A stretch of 64,000 nucleotides of DNA from Trichobilharzia szidati (Eukaryota > Platyhelminthes > Trematoda > Strigeidida > Schistosomatidae): the NCBI GenBank assembly GCA_944472155.2, contig OX235279.1, forward strand, positions 134,140,920-134,204,919, written 5' to 3'. Shown here one piece after another: positions 1 to 13,700 of the stretch. A program made the position numbers and the translations under genes. The notes below the pieces were generated by a model. That model was not told where the DNA came from and did no database searches. It saw nothing but the letters and a program-made list of their open reading frames with translations. The stretch's first letter is position 1. The number at the start of each line of letters is the position of its first letter.

Positions 1-213
1 ACCTAATGAAACCAAGATGAAAATAAAGCAAACAAAATCAAATTCACTTTATATTCCCACGAAATCACTGCACATCTTTCAAATCAGAACTGCTACAGGA
101 CCTTCAAAAAGATTAAAGGAATTTTAAAATGTACTCCAATGACCACAGGTCATTTGCTAAACGGCGGGGAAGGTTTTCACAGAACAATTAGAAGGAAATA
201 TAATTCCATAACA

Positions 214-760
214 GAATAATTTTTGGTATTGGATGGTTGAATGTAATCGTCAGGAAGCCTTGCTTGACCTAGGTTTCGTGCTAGTTGGTACTCACCATTC
301 AGCAAGGCGTATCTACAACCTTGAAGGAACTCATGTCCTTTCTGAAAACCGAAGACGCGTCACCCAGGGCTGCAGACGTTGCCACTAAGCTATTCACGCT
401 CGCGATTGACCTGCTGTAGGACTGTATTGGGTATTTTTATTTGGATACTAGTTAGTAACTAGTGTATTGGGAATTCTATCAATCGAATCTCAGAAGGGAC
501 ATGAGTCCCTTCAAGGTTGCAGATACGCCTTGCTGAATGGTGAGTACCAACTAGCACGAAACCTAGCTCAAGCAAGGCTTCCTAACGATTACCTCCAACG
601 ATCTAATACCAACAATTCACAGTGCACCTTGATAGCAATCCATCTAGCTAGCATGGTGGCCACATTGCATACTTGACTGATAGAATTCATTCTGGACCTA
701 GGATAGGACTAGACATACGCACATCACACTAGTTACTGACTAGTGTCCAGTCAAGAGTAG
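214..760. repeat. Fold-back copy of a short dispersed repeat
   Basis: Bases 214-345 are the inverse complement of 490-618 with few mismatches, separated by about 145 bases. The right half is also framed by two similar short palindromes (around 445-465 and 727-748, both containing ACTAGTTA...ACTAGTGT) that look like element ends. I cannot name the family. The 69-codon open frame within it has no protein features. Confidence 0.6.
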
Positions 761-1664
761 TTTTTATTTGATTTAACACTCAGTAATCCAATACTATTCA
801 CTTATTCCTTATAATCGTAACAGAGTTTATGATTCTACTCAAAATAAATAAAATTTATTATATTGATGTCTGTTGTATCAGATAAATGTTTTTTTTTAAT
901 TAATCATGGGATTATATTCTACCACACTGCTCGAATGTATCTAACACAGCACATAGCAGTACATCATAATTAACTACATAAATCTTCGAGCATATAAAAA
1001 ATGTTTTAAAAGTGAAACATGACAAAGCGAGTGAAAGTTTAAAAAAAGAAACAGTTTATGTTACAGTAGAAATTATTTATCAGTACTGCACACAAAACAG
1101 TTGGCGAACACTTTCACAGACTAGTTTCCAAGTAACGCAGTTATGTTTCATGATATTATGACATGAGTCAATAAATCACTCAGTTTCATGTATCTGCACA
1201 AATTTGTATCAAAAAAATTGATTGTTTGACGCAAAAAGAATGAGAGGTTATTTATTGTATAGGTGCAAATGCGAATCTTTGTTTTTTGATTAGAGATGCA
1301 ATTTATAAAGCCAAATACTACTATTTATGGAAATAATGTTAGAAGTTGTCTTATACTAATGCACAAAAAGCTTTCTCATATGAAAGAAACTTTAACAATG
1401 ACACATTAATTTCTAATATAAATTGTATTATTTTCGATACATAAATAATTCAAGATTACCTCATGTGATCAGCAGGATTAGGAATTTAACTATATGGTTT
1501 TTGATGGAAACAGTTTAAGTGCTAACAAATTAGTGTATTCTGGTTTTTGGTACTTAGTATAGACGTGTTATTAGTTAAAATAGAGGTTCTTAGCGTATGC
1601 CTGTACTGCAATAACTGATTTTATAGTTCTATGGGAAAAGTAGAGGTTAACAGTAGGAGAATGC
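761..1664. other. AT-rich sequence, presumed intron 9
   Basis: No exon, repeat or RNA gene recognised. It probably belongs to the intron after exon 9, because the gene's last exon was not found here. Confidence 0.4.
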
Positions 1665-1666
1665 AC

Positions 1667-1754
1667 TTGCCTTGTTTCGCGTGATCAGTCCACATTGATA
1701 TTAGTGTTCGTAATATGGGACTAGTTAACCCTTTAGCCATTCTGGGTACCGTAG
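1667..1754 (-). CDS. SLC46-like exon 9 (signature before TM11)
   Basis: An 88-base exon after TTCAAATGTAG, phase 1 in as required by exon 8. It encodes ATVPRMAKGLTSPILRTLIS and MWTDHAKQG. This matches the family signature LRS-x-LSK...EQGK, though Ser-Lys is Ile-Ser here. The donor (AA|GTGCAT) is weak. I found no convincing later exon down to base 1, so the gene continues off the window. Confidence 0.75.
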
Positions 1755-4700
1755 CTACATTTGAAAATAAACAAGAAAACCCATTATCCTACTTACTGCA
1801 TCAAATAAAAGTAGATAATAATAATAATAAAGTAGTAGATAATAGTAATTACTAAAAAGAAAGCTGAGCTACACAAGTGTTCCTTTTTATTACTATCATC
1901 AAGTCGCAGCATAATGAATACGACAACTAGTCTTAAGTACTGCCTTACCTCATTCAAAAAAAAATTCAGCACTTTATACAGTTCCCGACACGACGTTTCC
2001 TCCGTCATACATGGTCTTTTGCAAAGACAATTAAGTAGCACTCAAATTTCTAGTACACATGAATAAAATAACTCATATTTGTCCGAAAATGTAATAAGAT
2101 AGATTAAACAAGAAATGAAACTTTATAGCCTTATGAAAAAAACATTGAACTGTCTGAACTATGGTATTTAAATGGCAGTATAGTAGTGAAACTTGATCTA
2201 GTCTACAAACAAACTCCACACTACATACCAACAGATTATGCCAACTTCCATAGGAACATGTAGTGAAATGAGCTGCAGAGAAAGGGCAATTAAGCTGATT
2301 AAGGTGATGATGGTACTTTGATGATTACATTCCACACAAATGAAGTATCAGGAGATGTGTAAAATATTGGTAGTAATACAATGACATCAGAGATCAAAGT
2401 GACTCAAAGACTCTTGAAACACAGATCAGTTCATGTTTTAACCATCTACAGTAAAGACCCATAATAAGTAAAATGCTGCACTTTGTTAAGTAGAAAGCAA
2501 GTCAAGAAACAAAAAATACTCACCCACATAAACTAAAATATTTGCTGTGGAAGATACAAACATATGTGATATACCCAGTAAAAATCTGTTGACCAATATC
2601 ATGAATATACTGCAAATGAGTATTGTTAATAGTAAGTTGACGATACTAGTTTTCTTCTTCTCAGAATCAATGTAGTTACTTTTCACATCGACTGATATTT
2701 CTAGCACCTTGTCGTTTGACTTTGATTCAACTGCACGTTTTATTCTAGCTACTGAAACTGTGAAAACAATTGCAACGATTGCAGACACCACATCGGTAAC
2801 ACCACTGAAATAGGCAATAAAAAGGTCGTTTCATTTAATGTAAATGCTTAAATGCATATCGTGTAAGTTAATGTAGAATAGAAGCACGTTATTATTTTTG
2901 TCAGGAATTTCCTCTTTTGTTTGAATTATGCTCATTACTCTGTCATCTAAAGGGTCAGAAAGAGAGTGTTAATCCCTGACTATCAGGACTTACTAAAATG
3001 TTCTTCTGTTACACAGTCAGATTACCGCATGGCTGCTGTTATAAGTCCACTACTCTTCTGTTTTCAGATGAACAAAACACCAAGTATGTAGGCGGGAATC
3101 CTGAGAATATGAATACTCCAGCTCTGTGAACCTAAACATTCACTAAACCTACATTAGCTTATACAAACTTATGGATTAAGAGAATGTAATTTGTAGGCAT
3201 TTCCTTTTGTGTTACCTAACAATAGGGAGTTCAAAACCAACTCTAAAGGAAGGATTTCTCCTAATTATCACCAACAAAGTAAAACCGAAAGATACATATT
3301 TTTAATTAGTAACTTTATTACTAGTAACTTTAATAATAATCCAACCATTTCAGGTGGAAATAGCAACGTTGATGTGAATATTTCTTGTTTCCAGAAAAAT
3401 ATATTTTTGGCCTTAATACTGTATAGTGAAGTATGTTACAACCAGAAATACTTGTAATTTTGCTGAAAAAAGTAATAATACTATAAGATCAGTACATCAT
3501 TATGTACATTGTGGCTGTTGCTGATTTATTTGTAATTCACGTGAAATCAGTGATCATCAAAAAAAAGAATGATTCGTGTTTTATTTATATCTTCAGGAAA
3601 AACTCACGAATAAATCCCAACATCTTGTGAATTCCATAGATAAGGATAGCCCATTAAGTAGATGTATACAATGTACAGATCAGTTGATATTACAACAGAT
3701 AACAGGAACACAATAATTAAAACCAAAATATGTTGTGTGTACCCGTCACATAGGACCTATATTTATTATCATGGGAGAAAAAGGAATATATTATTTTTGG
3801 GAGATGCTCACCATTTCAAAAAGCTATATAAATTCGGAATTATAGAATCACTAAATTACACAAACAGGATTACTGAGTTATTTCACATGAAAACTGTATT
3901 CTTTACAGTGACAAATATAACACCTGAAGACAAGTGACTACCCATTCTTCATCACTGGCGTGTGCTTACCACCTGAAGTGTATTTGAAGATCCGAAAGTT
4001 GAGCATTTTCTCCTCTATTTGTTTGTTAGGTAATTTAGAATGTTCTAATTTCTGTGGATAAGCTCTAAAGCTCAGCTGTGTATCAGTATAACATGGTGTA
4101 CATATGTGTAAGGAATTTCAAACCTCCAAACCAAGGCGAAAATGTATTCAGAATACGCATAATATATGCATTACCCAGTATTGATAAAAAGATAGCTTAT
4201 AAATGAAGTACATAGAGCAAGTTGTTTTCAACACTGCATTCATAATTACCATCTGCTTATAATCTGTTTTGAATAGTGTGAGTAGTGTATACCATAGATT
4301 AGCTGGTGTCATGTCACTTTCTAAAACTCTAGGATGTTTGTTCAGACATCGAATATGTGAGTATATTTACTTTTTAATTATCTTCATTCCCTGTCCACAA
4401 ACTTGGCATAAAAACGAAACATTTCAACATCAATCTTTAGCTGGACTAAGTAGTTTTTATTCAAACAAGCAACAATGGTTATAGTGTTTTTCATACGGAA
4501 TGGTTAATTAAAATAATTTGAATAACTTGCTTTGAAGTTGGCTCGAATACTTGCATACTTCATTTTCCAATATACCATTTTTTTGCTGTTTGGCAAAATA
4601 ACTTCAACGTGCTCACAGTTGGATTTGCAGTTAATGTCACTGGTCATCATACTCTGACTCGAACGTTTTTGACTTATTCTGATGTTAGATTCAGGAAGAA

Positions 4701-7700
4701 AAAAAATAAGTATCAAACTAATGGAAACAAGACAATTGCAGACAATAATGGGCGATCGGAATCCATCTCGATAAAGGAGAGCACCTAGAAGTAAAAATAA
4801 GGTAGGCTTTGTTTTAGTTTTCAGATATCGTATTCACTTAGTATTAAGATATGATATTGTGAAAATTGTAAGCAAAGATTTCTATGGTAAGTGTTGTAAT
4901 GAAGAGTTTTTCCAAGGCATCTTTGTTGCTTCAAATGACTTACAGGGAATTGACCGGGTATTCAATACATTCTTAGAGCTTGCCTGTGAATCATCGATCA
5001 TCTACACCAGTGGCACTTGAAAGACTACACTAACGTTTCCTGCCACACAGCGTTTTACCAAAGGATTGTTTCATTTCTTATATGTATTGCTATATATTAT
5101 TCAGTGAAGACACTGATTTCATTGCTGAAAAAGAAATAATGCTTTCTGTGATACGTATTTGGTGATTAGTTGTTTAGTTGGCATTTGACAGTCACCAACT
5201 CTTTTAATTCACCGGCAAATATTAGTATCGTTTGCGAAATGTTATGTGCAAGTGTGGTATACGTCTCATGTAATTTACGTCTTTGTATTATTATTTTGCC
5301 AAAGTCCTGTGTCACCTAAGGTTGACAGGTAGGAGCATCAGAAAATGATGTTGCTTAGTAATGCACCTACGATTCTCTGTGTAGATTATGGGTTCTTTAG
5401 CGCGCACTATACTTTATTCGACATATTTCTCTGAGTTATGAGATGATTGCATTTACTGCAAAATAGACTAAATTATCTTTAAAGATGATCTAAATATCTT
5501 CATTTTGTAAGATTGGGATAATGCTCGTGAAGCGATTATTATATAATAAGTCAAAGCAATACGATGAATCAATACTCAAAAAGATTGTTGAATTTGTATG
5601 TGGACAAATAATGTCTGCATTATCAGCTATGCATCCAAGTTATTCTCTTATCTGACTCGTATAAGTGACGCGAAACAAATATTTGTTCAGTTGCATACAG
5701 TTTCTCTGAAAGGAGAAATCAATAAATTATACAAATACACCGAACACTTTGAAACTAGCACAAAATTTTCAGACTCTCATTAACAAATGTTGACTCGTTA
5801 CCGCATGCTGATACTAGTACTAATAATATATTTGAAACATTCCAACCAAATGAATTTTTTAAAATACCTTACTTTAAATGTTACTATGTAAATTGAAAAC
5901 TAGACAGAATTTTATTCAGTAATAAAATGTAAAATTATCGTTTAATTGTTTATTCATATGCACATAAGAAATCAGTTTGTTTTTCATAATCTGAAATGTA
6001 ACAACGCCATAGTGTGTTAACAAGTCGATTAAACATGGAACTTTGAACCTAGGCTTGGTATATGTTAGTTTTCAGCAGTGATATAAATGTCCAAGCCTCA
6101 GGTTGCTCATGTTTTCCACTCTGCAGCCAATTTCGTTTCATACTGAAATTAAAAACTTTACTAAGAAGCAATTAAGTCACCGTTTGGTACAATTTCATGC
6201 GTAAAAACTACGCATTTGATGTTAACAATTGTAACTTGAGTTTAAACTGCAATCCCAGGTTCAAACTCAAAAATGTAATATGCCGATAATCTTTAATCAT
6301 ATTAGATTTGTTGTAGAAATTGCTTGTGATTCTTTGACCACATAACAATTATTTATTATAATAAAGGTCTTCTTGTATTTCCCAATGAATGAAAAACAAA
6401 ACGATATTGTTTTTACTGACATTTCGCTATTCAATGCTAATAGCTTCATCAAAGTATTATTAAACCGGAGTTTACGAAATCTCAGCATATATATGACAAA
6501 GAGTTAAGAGGTGAGAAGATAAACTTAGGCCAAGTGAAAAGGACATATTGAAAGTCAGAATAACAATGAAGATCACTAAACCAAATAACAAAGGTAATAG
6601 TACATCTGTTATGATATCAAAACAAAGTTTACTAAGTTGATCATCGTTCGTCAGTCTGGGGTCATTTTTCGTTGTCAAGTCGGTCAATTGGTAAGGATAA
6701 CAAAACCAGGTGTAGATTGTTGGATTTGATAATTGTGTAAAATTGTAAAAGCAGCGCGTGTTTACATAATGAAATCGCTAATCATATTCGTGTTGATTTT
6801 GTCACGGGGAGAGGTGTTGTAACCAGGTCAAATTCTGTTTAAGTCCATCATTCCTATTCAGACAGTTTGGATTCCACTTGATATGAAGTGCTTCTGATAA
6901 TGTTAGACGTTCTTTGTGATTTCTGAAGTTTTTCTGGATTATTTCGATATTGTCAAAATCAATTTTGTGGCCTGATTCTATAGCATGTAGACAGGCCATG
7001 GCTGATGATTTTTCAAGCTTTTCTAGTTCAACTGGATTTATCGGTAGTCGAACAGATGATCTACAGTGTTCATTTCTTCTGATTACCTTGATTTCTTGCG
7101 ATGCTTGTCCGATGTATATCTCATCACATTCCAAGCATTTTATTTTATAGACACAATTAGATAGAGAATTTTTAGGGGTTTGGTCTTTTATATGGACAAG
7201 GTTGTTTCGTAGTTTGTCTGATGTTTTGAAGAAAACTCTAATGTCGAGTTTATTGAGTACTCTTCTGATATCGTCTGACGTCTCTACTATATATGGAATG
7301 ACGACTGTTGAGGTCCATGTTTTCGGAGTGCGTTTTTGGCCATACTTAATGTCTGTGTTCATTTTGTTGATAAAGTTCCTTGGACTGTTGTTTTGCTTAA
7401 AAGTTTCAGGCCACAAAATTGATTTTGACAATATCGAAATAATCCAGAAAAACTTCAGAAATCACAAAGAACGTCTAACATTATCAGAAGCACTTCATAT
7501 CAAGTGGAATCCAAACTGTCTGAATAGGAATGATGGACTTAAACAGAATTTGACCTGGTTACAACACCTCTCCCCGTGACAAAATCAACACGAATATGAT
7601 TAGCGATTTCATTATGTAAACACGCGCTGCTTTTACAATTTTACACAATTATCAAATCCAACAATCTACACCTGGTTTTGTTATCCTTACCAATTGACCG

Positions 7701-10700
7701 ACTTGACAACGAAAAATGACCCCAGACTGACGAACGATGATCAACTTAGTAAACTTTGTTTTGATATCATAACAGATGTACTATTACCTTTGTTATTTGG
7801 TTTAGTGATCTTCATTGTTATTCTGACTTTCAATATGTCCTTTTCACTTGGCCTAAGTTTATTTTCTCACCTCTTAACTCTTTGTCATATATATGCTGAG
7901 ATTTCGTAAACTCCGGTTTAATAATACTTTGATGAAGCTATTAGCATTGAATAGCGAAATGTCAGTAAAAACAATATCGTTTTGTTTTTCATTCATTGGG
8001 AAATGCAAAAAAACCTTCACTATAATGAATATCATATACCCAATACCCAGATTTTTTCAAGCTTTTAAAAGTTTACTTGGTTTGGACATATATAACAATT
8101 ATTCATTCAGACAAAACTATCAGTCACGCTTTATATATGACACTGGATGATGTCTTTTAATAATAACAGATGGAATAACTTTATGAAAGTGACTTCATAT
8201 TTGTATATAAGTGTTTTATTGAAATAATTCATCTACCTCCAATCGGGTTTGATAGGGATAAGCTTATTAGTGAAATTCCATCGAACCATGTAAATAAGCC
8301 CCATAATTCCTTCTCGTGCTTGTCTTTATTATTCACTGATTCCTTTCTTTCACCAATAATTTGTTTTTCTCTATTAACAACATCTACAAGAGACGCCGAA
8401 ACTTGTGCTTGTATTGACAAAAGTCCTCCACCTATTACTCCATCAAATAAACCGGGAATAATTGTAAACCATGCACTTGCTTGTAATGAAACAACTATAC
8501 CTAGTAAGGAAGGACAAAATAAAAAATGCCAATGTATTATAACAGAAATATGGTTATATAATAATGAGGATGCCAAACTGAATGCATTTTCAGAATATAA
8601 AAATATTTATCATTTTAGAAAATGGAAAAACTGTAGTTTTTAAATTAGCCCCTAATTATTACCGATTATTTCTCATCCCTCACGATTCCGAGTGGATATT
8701 TTAGCAACGGCGGTGCTGCTTTTGCACGGTTGGGTCGCTAGTTCCATGCCTAATCTTCCTTCTTTTCTGGGCTTAATACCGTCTAATAAAACAAGTTAAA
8801 GTCTGAGAGTACGTCGGCCAGGAATTGAACTATGGCTGCCTGTTAAACCACCAAAATGGAATGCAGTCTTGGCTACTCTCACTTTCCGGTTGTGGTATCT
8901 TCCCAATTACTAATTAGGTGTTTAGACACCAACTTTTTTATTTCAGAATACATTGACATGACTTTTGCCTAAACGAGATTATTATCAGACAATAAATGCT
9001 TGTGTTATTATTTATATATTATTTATGAAGATCTTAAATACATCTATAAGATACTTTGGTGCAAAAATATATGTATTTCTGCAAAAGAGTCGTAAAATAA
9101 ATTCGTCATCATCTCCAGGCTTTGATATTGGTTACATGAAATCAAATCCAACTAAATAAATGGAAGACAAGAATAATAGCATTGACTGAGTCGAAGATAA
9201 TTTGTCTTACTTTCAAATCAGTTGAGCTAGAACAAATATCACCGCATAGTAACTGGTAGTTTACTCTTCCGGATGCAATATTATTTTGAAAATTTATGAT
9301 TAACGAGCAATATTTTGCTCATGTCAACTCCAAGCTAAATATTAAGCTACCTCACCCATGAAAGACTTCACATGTAACAAGCTAGATTTCAGAAACGAAA
9401 ATGATGAGCCAGTTGGGCTGCTATACTCCGCATCATCATCGGAGAGAGCCTACAATGGCAGTCGACTCTGTGTCAACTTCGTCGACTCTGAAAATGCCTA
9501 CAACAGCGTTGACCAAGAAGTAATTTGTCAACTGCTTCAACACAATGCAACAAACGTTTATAAACCTCATTAATCGGCAAGTCAAAGTGATTCAAAACGG
9601 AAAGCTCAGTAAAGCTTCTGAATTGAATGCAAGAGTAAGAAAAAAGGTGTCTACTATGACCATTATGGTAGAGTGGAATAAGGTGTTTATTGCACTGACA
9701 AAAAGACCCCTGGAGGTCTGGATTTTGCGAATAATGTGTGTTTCATGTCACACTAAGTCACAGGTTTACCAGTGAATGCCAACAAATTAATAGGAAACGT
9801 GGTGAAGATAAGGCTTCAGGTGAGCACGGACCAGACAGTGGGGATGAACCCAAACTGACGAAAATGGTAGAAAAGTGGTGAATAATGGGCATGGCCAATA
9901 GTCATACAAATATGCAAATTTTGGTTATACGACATAATTTCTTCCACTTTTAGCCATTGTGTGATTGGAGTTTGGCCAATATCTTCCTATGATTTAAACA
10001 GCATTTTTCCAAGCTAACCATCATTCAGGCAATATTTCGATATCGTGACGACTGTTTAACCAGGATTTGCCCATTATGTTACCACTCTCAAATATAACTT
10101 CATTGCTCTGAAACCATTGTATACATCTACGACATTCATCAGAATGAATAAGAGCAACACAAATGTCAGGTTAGTGACTCACATACTTGGCAAGCACATC
10201 ACTTAAGGTGTTTCCAGAAGGATACCTCGGATTATTATCAAAAACTGCCTTTAACAGTAGTGAAAATCAAAGAGCTGGCTAAGAAGGATAGGCAAATAAC
10301 AAGGAACTCTGGGAGTTGGGCGAATCAGCAGATAACCTATCATCCAGAAAATATGTAGGAGTAAATGAAGATGGGTTGTACATACTCTGAGGAGGTATTT
10401 AGGTGAAATCACATACTTTGCAGGCCATCAGGCGTCGGAAATGACTTGGAGGAGATCATGTGAAAAAGAAATGAAAGCTTCTGAACAACTGTGGAGACGG
10501 CTGAAAACGATTAGAGGGGACCAAGTGCAGTGAGAATATGTTTCAGAAGCTCTATGTTCCACTCGGAACTCAGAGGATGAATAGTAATGATAGGTTTTTT
10601 ATAAAAGGAACCATTTAAGGTATTAACACAATGGAATTCAGATAATCAAAAGAGGAGCTTTAATGCATTAATTGTTGCTTGAAAAAATGAAGACTTCTTA

Positions 10701-13700
10701 GCGCGTACTTAAAGCAATTATTTGTAATGCTTCTCCAACTATCATCGTTCCCAGAGCAATACGACGGCCAAAACGATCAGAAATATAGCCCATTACCATC
10801 GTTGTTAACAGACCCAACATCAGTCTAACTGAATGATTGCAGGCGCCAATCCAAGCTGCTCTACGTTGTCCTTGCTTTAGTAGTGTTTCATCTGTTTTAT
10901 TGCTAAGATGAAATAAAGTAAAAGCAAGAGTAAGCATTCAGTAGTTATATTGTTTATTTGTGAACTACTATATATTAGTAGGACTGAATAGTAACACGCT
11001 TGTTACCCTGAAGAAGACAAAGTACATATACTACTGACAGTACAATACAAATAGATGCCCATCTTTAAACTATGAAATTAAAAACGATATATTATTGTCT
11101 TAATATCAACCCACCGTGGTCCAAGAAAACAAGTATCCTAAGAAATTTATAGAAAATGGAAAGAACGTCACCACAGTCAAATGGAAGCCTGCCTTCATCC
11201 AGTTAAAATTCCAAAGAAAATTAAATGTCACAACAAATAAGCAAAAATTCACAGTTATTACAGAAAATTAGCGACATTTATGGTTTGGATATTTACTAGA
11301 GCTGCTTTTGTTAAGAGTGTTTCGGTAACTAAACTACTTCATGTTTGTCACACTACTTTCCTTATCGATTTATCAAAACCTAACATATACATGTAAGAAG
11401 TCACCTCCAACTATGTTTACAAAATTCACGTATGCGTCTTAAAACAGGTAAACTGGAATGACAGAAAGATGATCACCTATTGGATTCACAGGAAATATTT
11501 CCAACTGCTTAAGACTCGGTCGTTTCCAGTATTTTACTGGTACAGTTAACCGACATTTAACCGAACAGGAACACAAATGGCGATATTCCAACTGCCTTTA
11601 CCATTATCGACAGACAAAAACATCCAACTTTACTTCGTTTTGACGAGTCAGTTACCATCAAGTTACTTCAACTCAAATTTCGTAAATGAAAGGACACAGT
11701 GAGTAACACACACAACTGTGTATTATGTTGTCCAATATTGGTATCCACCAATCTTAACTGAATTTTTGAATTTCACATTTATTCTATGCGCTTCCTGGTA
11801 ATTTATTAAAACATTTTCCTTGTGTATTTTGCTAATAAATACTGTTTTGTTGTAAGCTATCTACCGAAATTTCTTTGATTTACATGTCTAGTTCTTGGTC
11901 AACAAAAAAGGATTTTCTTATTTCATTAACGCTATACATATTTTAGGCTGTTTGAAGCTGAATCGAAGTCTCAAAAGTAAATACACTTATTTCTTGTCGC
12001 AAATCTTGTTATTCTCGCTATGAAAAGGGTGATATAATGAGTATATATGAATTAATATGCCATTGGATTCTAACCCAATGGCTAAGTGTTTAACGAGCTT
12101 TCCTCGTAACCTGAGGGCCCTGGGTTCAATCCCTGGTGGGACCATGGGCGCATAAGTCCAGAACAAAGGACGAAACAGCAGTCCAATAACCTCCCGTGGC
12201 CAGCGGTTCTCCAACTGATATCGATCCGTGATTAAATTTGACATATAGCGGTAGATAATTCCCCAGAATTATTAGCCACAGCATTCATCACTCAAAATTG
12301 GATGCTGGCCCTTACTGTTTAAGTCAACTTGTTTAGCTGAAGGCTTACAGTCAAGCATACACGCCATTTGGCGCACCGTCGTGTCACATTTGGTTGTTCG
12401 TTCCCGATTCCTAGCTAGTTAAGCAATCATCCTTGCACTACGACTTTGGTCTCGAAATATACTTCATATTTTCGACGATCAGTTTGGTTTTTTGCTTTGT
12501 CTTTGATCTGCTATGAACAAATACAATAGGAGTCGTGAATATAAGATCTTGTGTTAGTATCCATCGTACTATCCGTGAATTTCAACACCCTCAGCCTCTA
12601 AAGACACCAATAAGATCCCTACAAACTTAAACTTGGTAAAATTTACTGTGCATAGAAGAAGAGGTGTGGAATATATGTTAGGCTGAATAGTGTAAACTGA
12701 AGGTTCACAAGCCATATAGATAAAACTTATGGAAAGAAATACTTTTCTAGTTCACATTATATATATATATATACTACAATCAAGCATCAATATTTAACAC
12801 CATCAACATAATAGTCTTTTCTTTAAGCTACAAAACGAAAAGTATGTCATTCCGACATACTCGGGAGGGTGAGGTTAATCGAACTGTCTTTATGCATGCA
12901 GAGATTAATTTTTAATTTTTCATTAGTAATGCCTTCTTCAAAAAGCATCTACAAAGTTTTTCTGTGTACACTGACTATCATAAAAGTCTGAATAACGCTG
13001 ACTTCATGTTTTGTGTCAGTCATGTGTCTTGCGATTGCACCTTTAAATATCGTCCTATTTGACAGACGCAGACTATTTGGGATACAGTTAGAAAACCCAG
13101 CACATTACCTTTTATAGTTCCTTTTTTGGGTAAAATAAATTGGTAAATGAAATCAAATTTGACATATGCAGGATATTTGTCTACCCTTTTTTTGAGTAAT
13201 TTGGCACTGTCTATTATAAAACGAAATCACCTTGGATGCTAGAAAGAATCTTTTCAGTGCACTATTAGATTTTTTCTTGACTCAGATTTATTTATTCTGT
13301 TAAAGATTTTTTCCAGTCATCGTGACATCTAACTGTTTTTTCAACATAACCCCACTTTTTTATTGTAAGTGGTTTGCATAACAATGATTATTCAGGAATT
13401 TCGTAAACATCATTTTCTATATTATTATTTCCAATGTAGCACGAAGTATGACTCGAATTGTAAGATGACGCAATTTCACCAAATGTATAATGCTAGTATT
13501 CTCTAATTCTGTTTTACAGTATTGAATAGAATTACGTTTCTTGGCCTGCATACTCTGCGAATGGAAGCAGAAGAATGCCTATTCTTAGAATACAAAGTCC
13601 AGCATTAATGATTCAAATGCTTTGTGAAACAAAACGTGATGTTTCAAGACTAGGAACACGGCCTACCATGTCTCATCTCGTTATATGAAACTTTTAAAGA

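Larger units (their letters stand above)
6355..8030. mobile_element. Penelope-like element in head-to-head inverted form
   Basis: Bases 6355-6974 and 7411-8030 are inverse complements over 620 bases with only a few differences, around a 436-base loop. The minus-strand frame 7431-6802 (209 codons) encodes the C-terminal part of a PLE protein: a GIY-YIG-type core (VYKIKCLECDEIYIGQ), a conserved RRNEH and an HKIDFDNIEII stretch. The reverse transcriptase proper is missing. The first seven codons of this frame come from the other arm. The element lies in intron 5 of the SLC46-like gene, antisense and sense halves together. No intact transposition gene remains. Confidence 0.75.

Noticed and set aside
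2200..2240. Alternative next exon after exon 8 of the SLC46-like gene, reading HFTTCSYGSWHNLL
   Set aside because: Splice signals fit, but the peptide lacks the family signature, which is found instead at 1754-1667 in the right phase.
3662..3937. 91-codon plus-strand open frame
   Set aside because: It is antisense to exon 7 of the SLC46-like gene and has no features of its own.
7202..7579. 125-codon plus-strand frame containing the PLE C-terminus
   Set aside because: It joins an antisense stretch of one arm to the sense stretch of the other across the inversion point at 7411; not a real gene.
8320..8643. 107-codon plus-strand open frame
   Set aside because: Antisense shadow of SLC46-like exon 5.
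11987..12244. 85-codon minus-strand frame
   Set aside because: Runs antisense through the tRNA-like and hammerhead parts of a SINE; the apparent protein is a repeat artefact.
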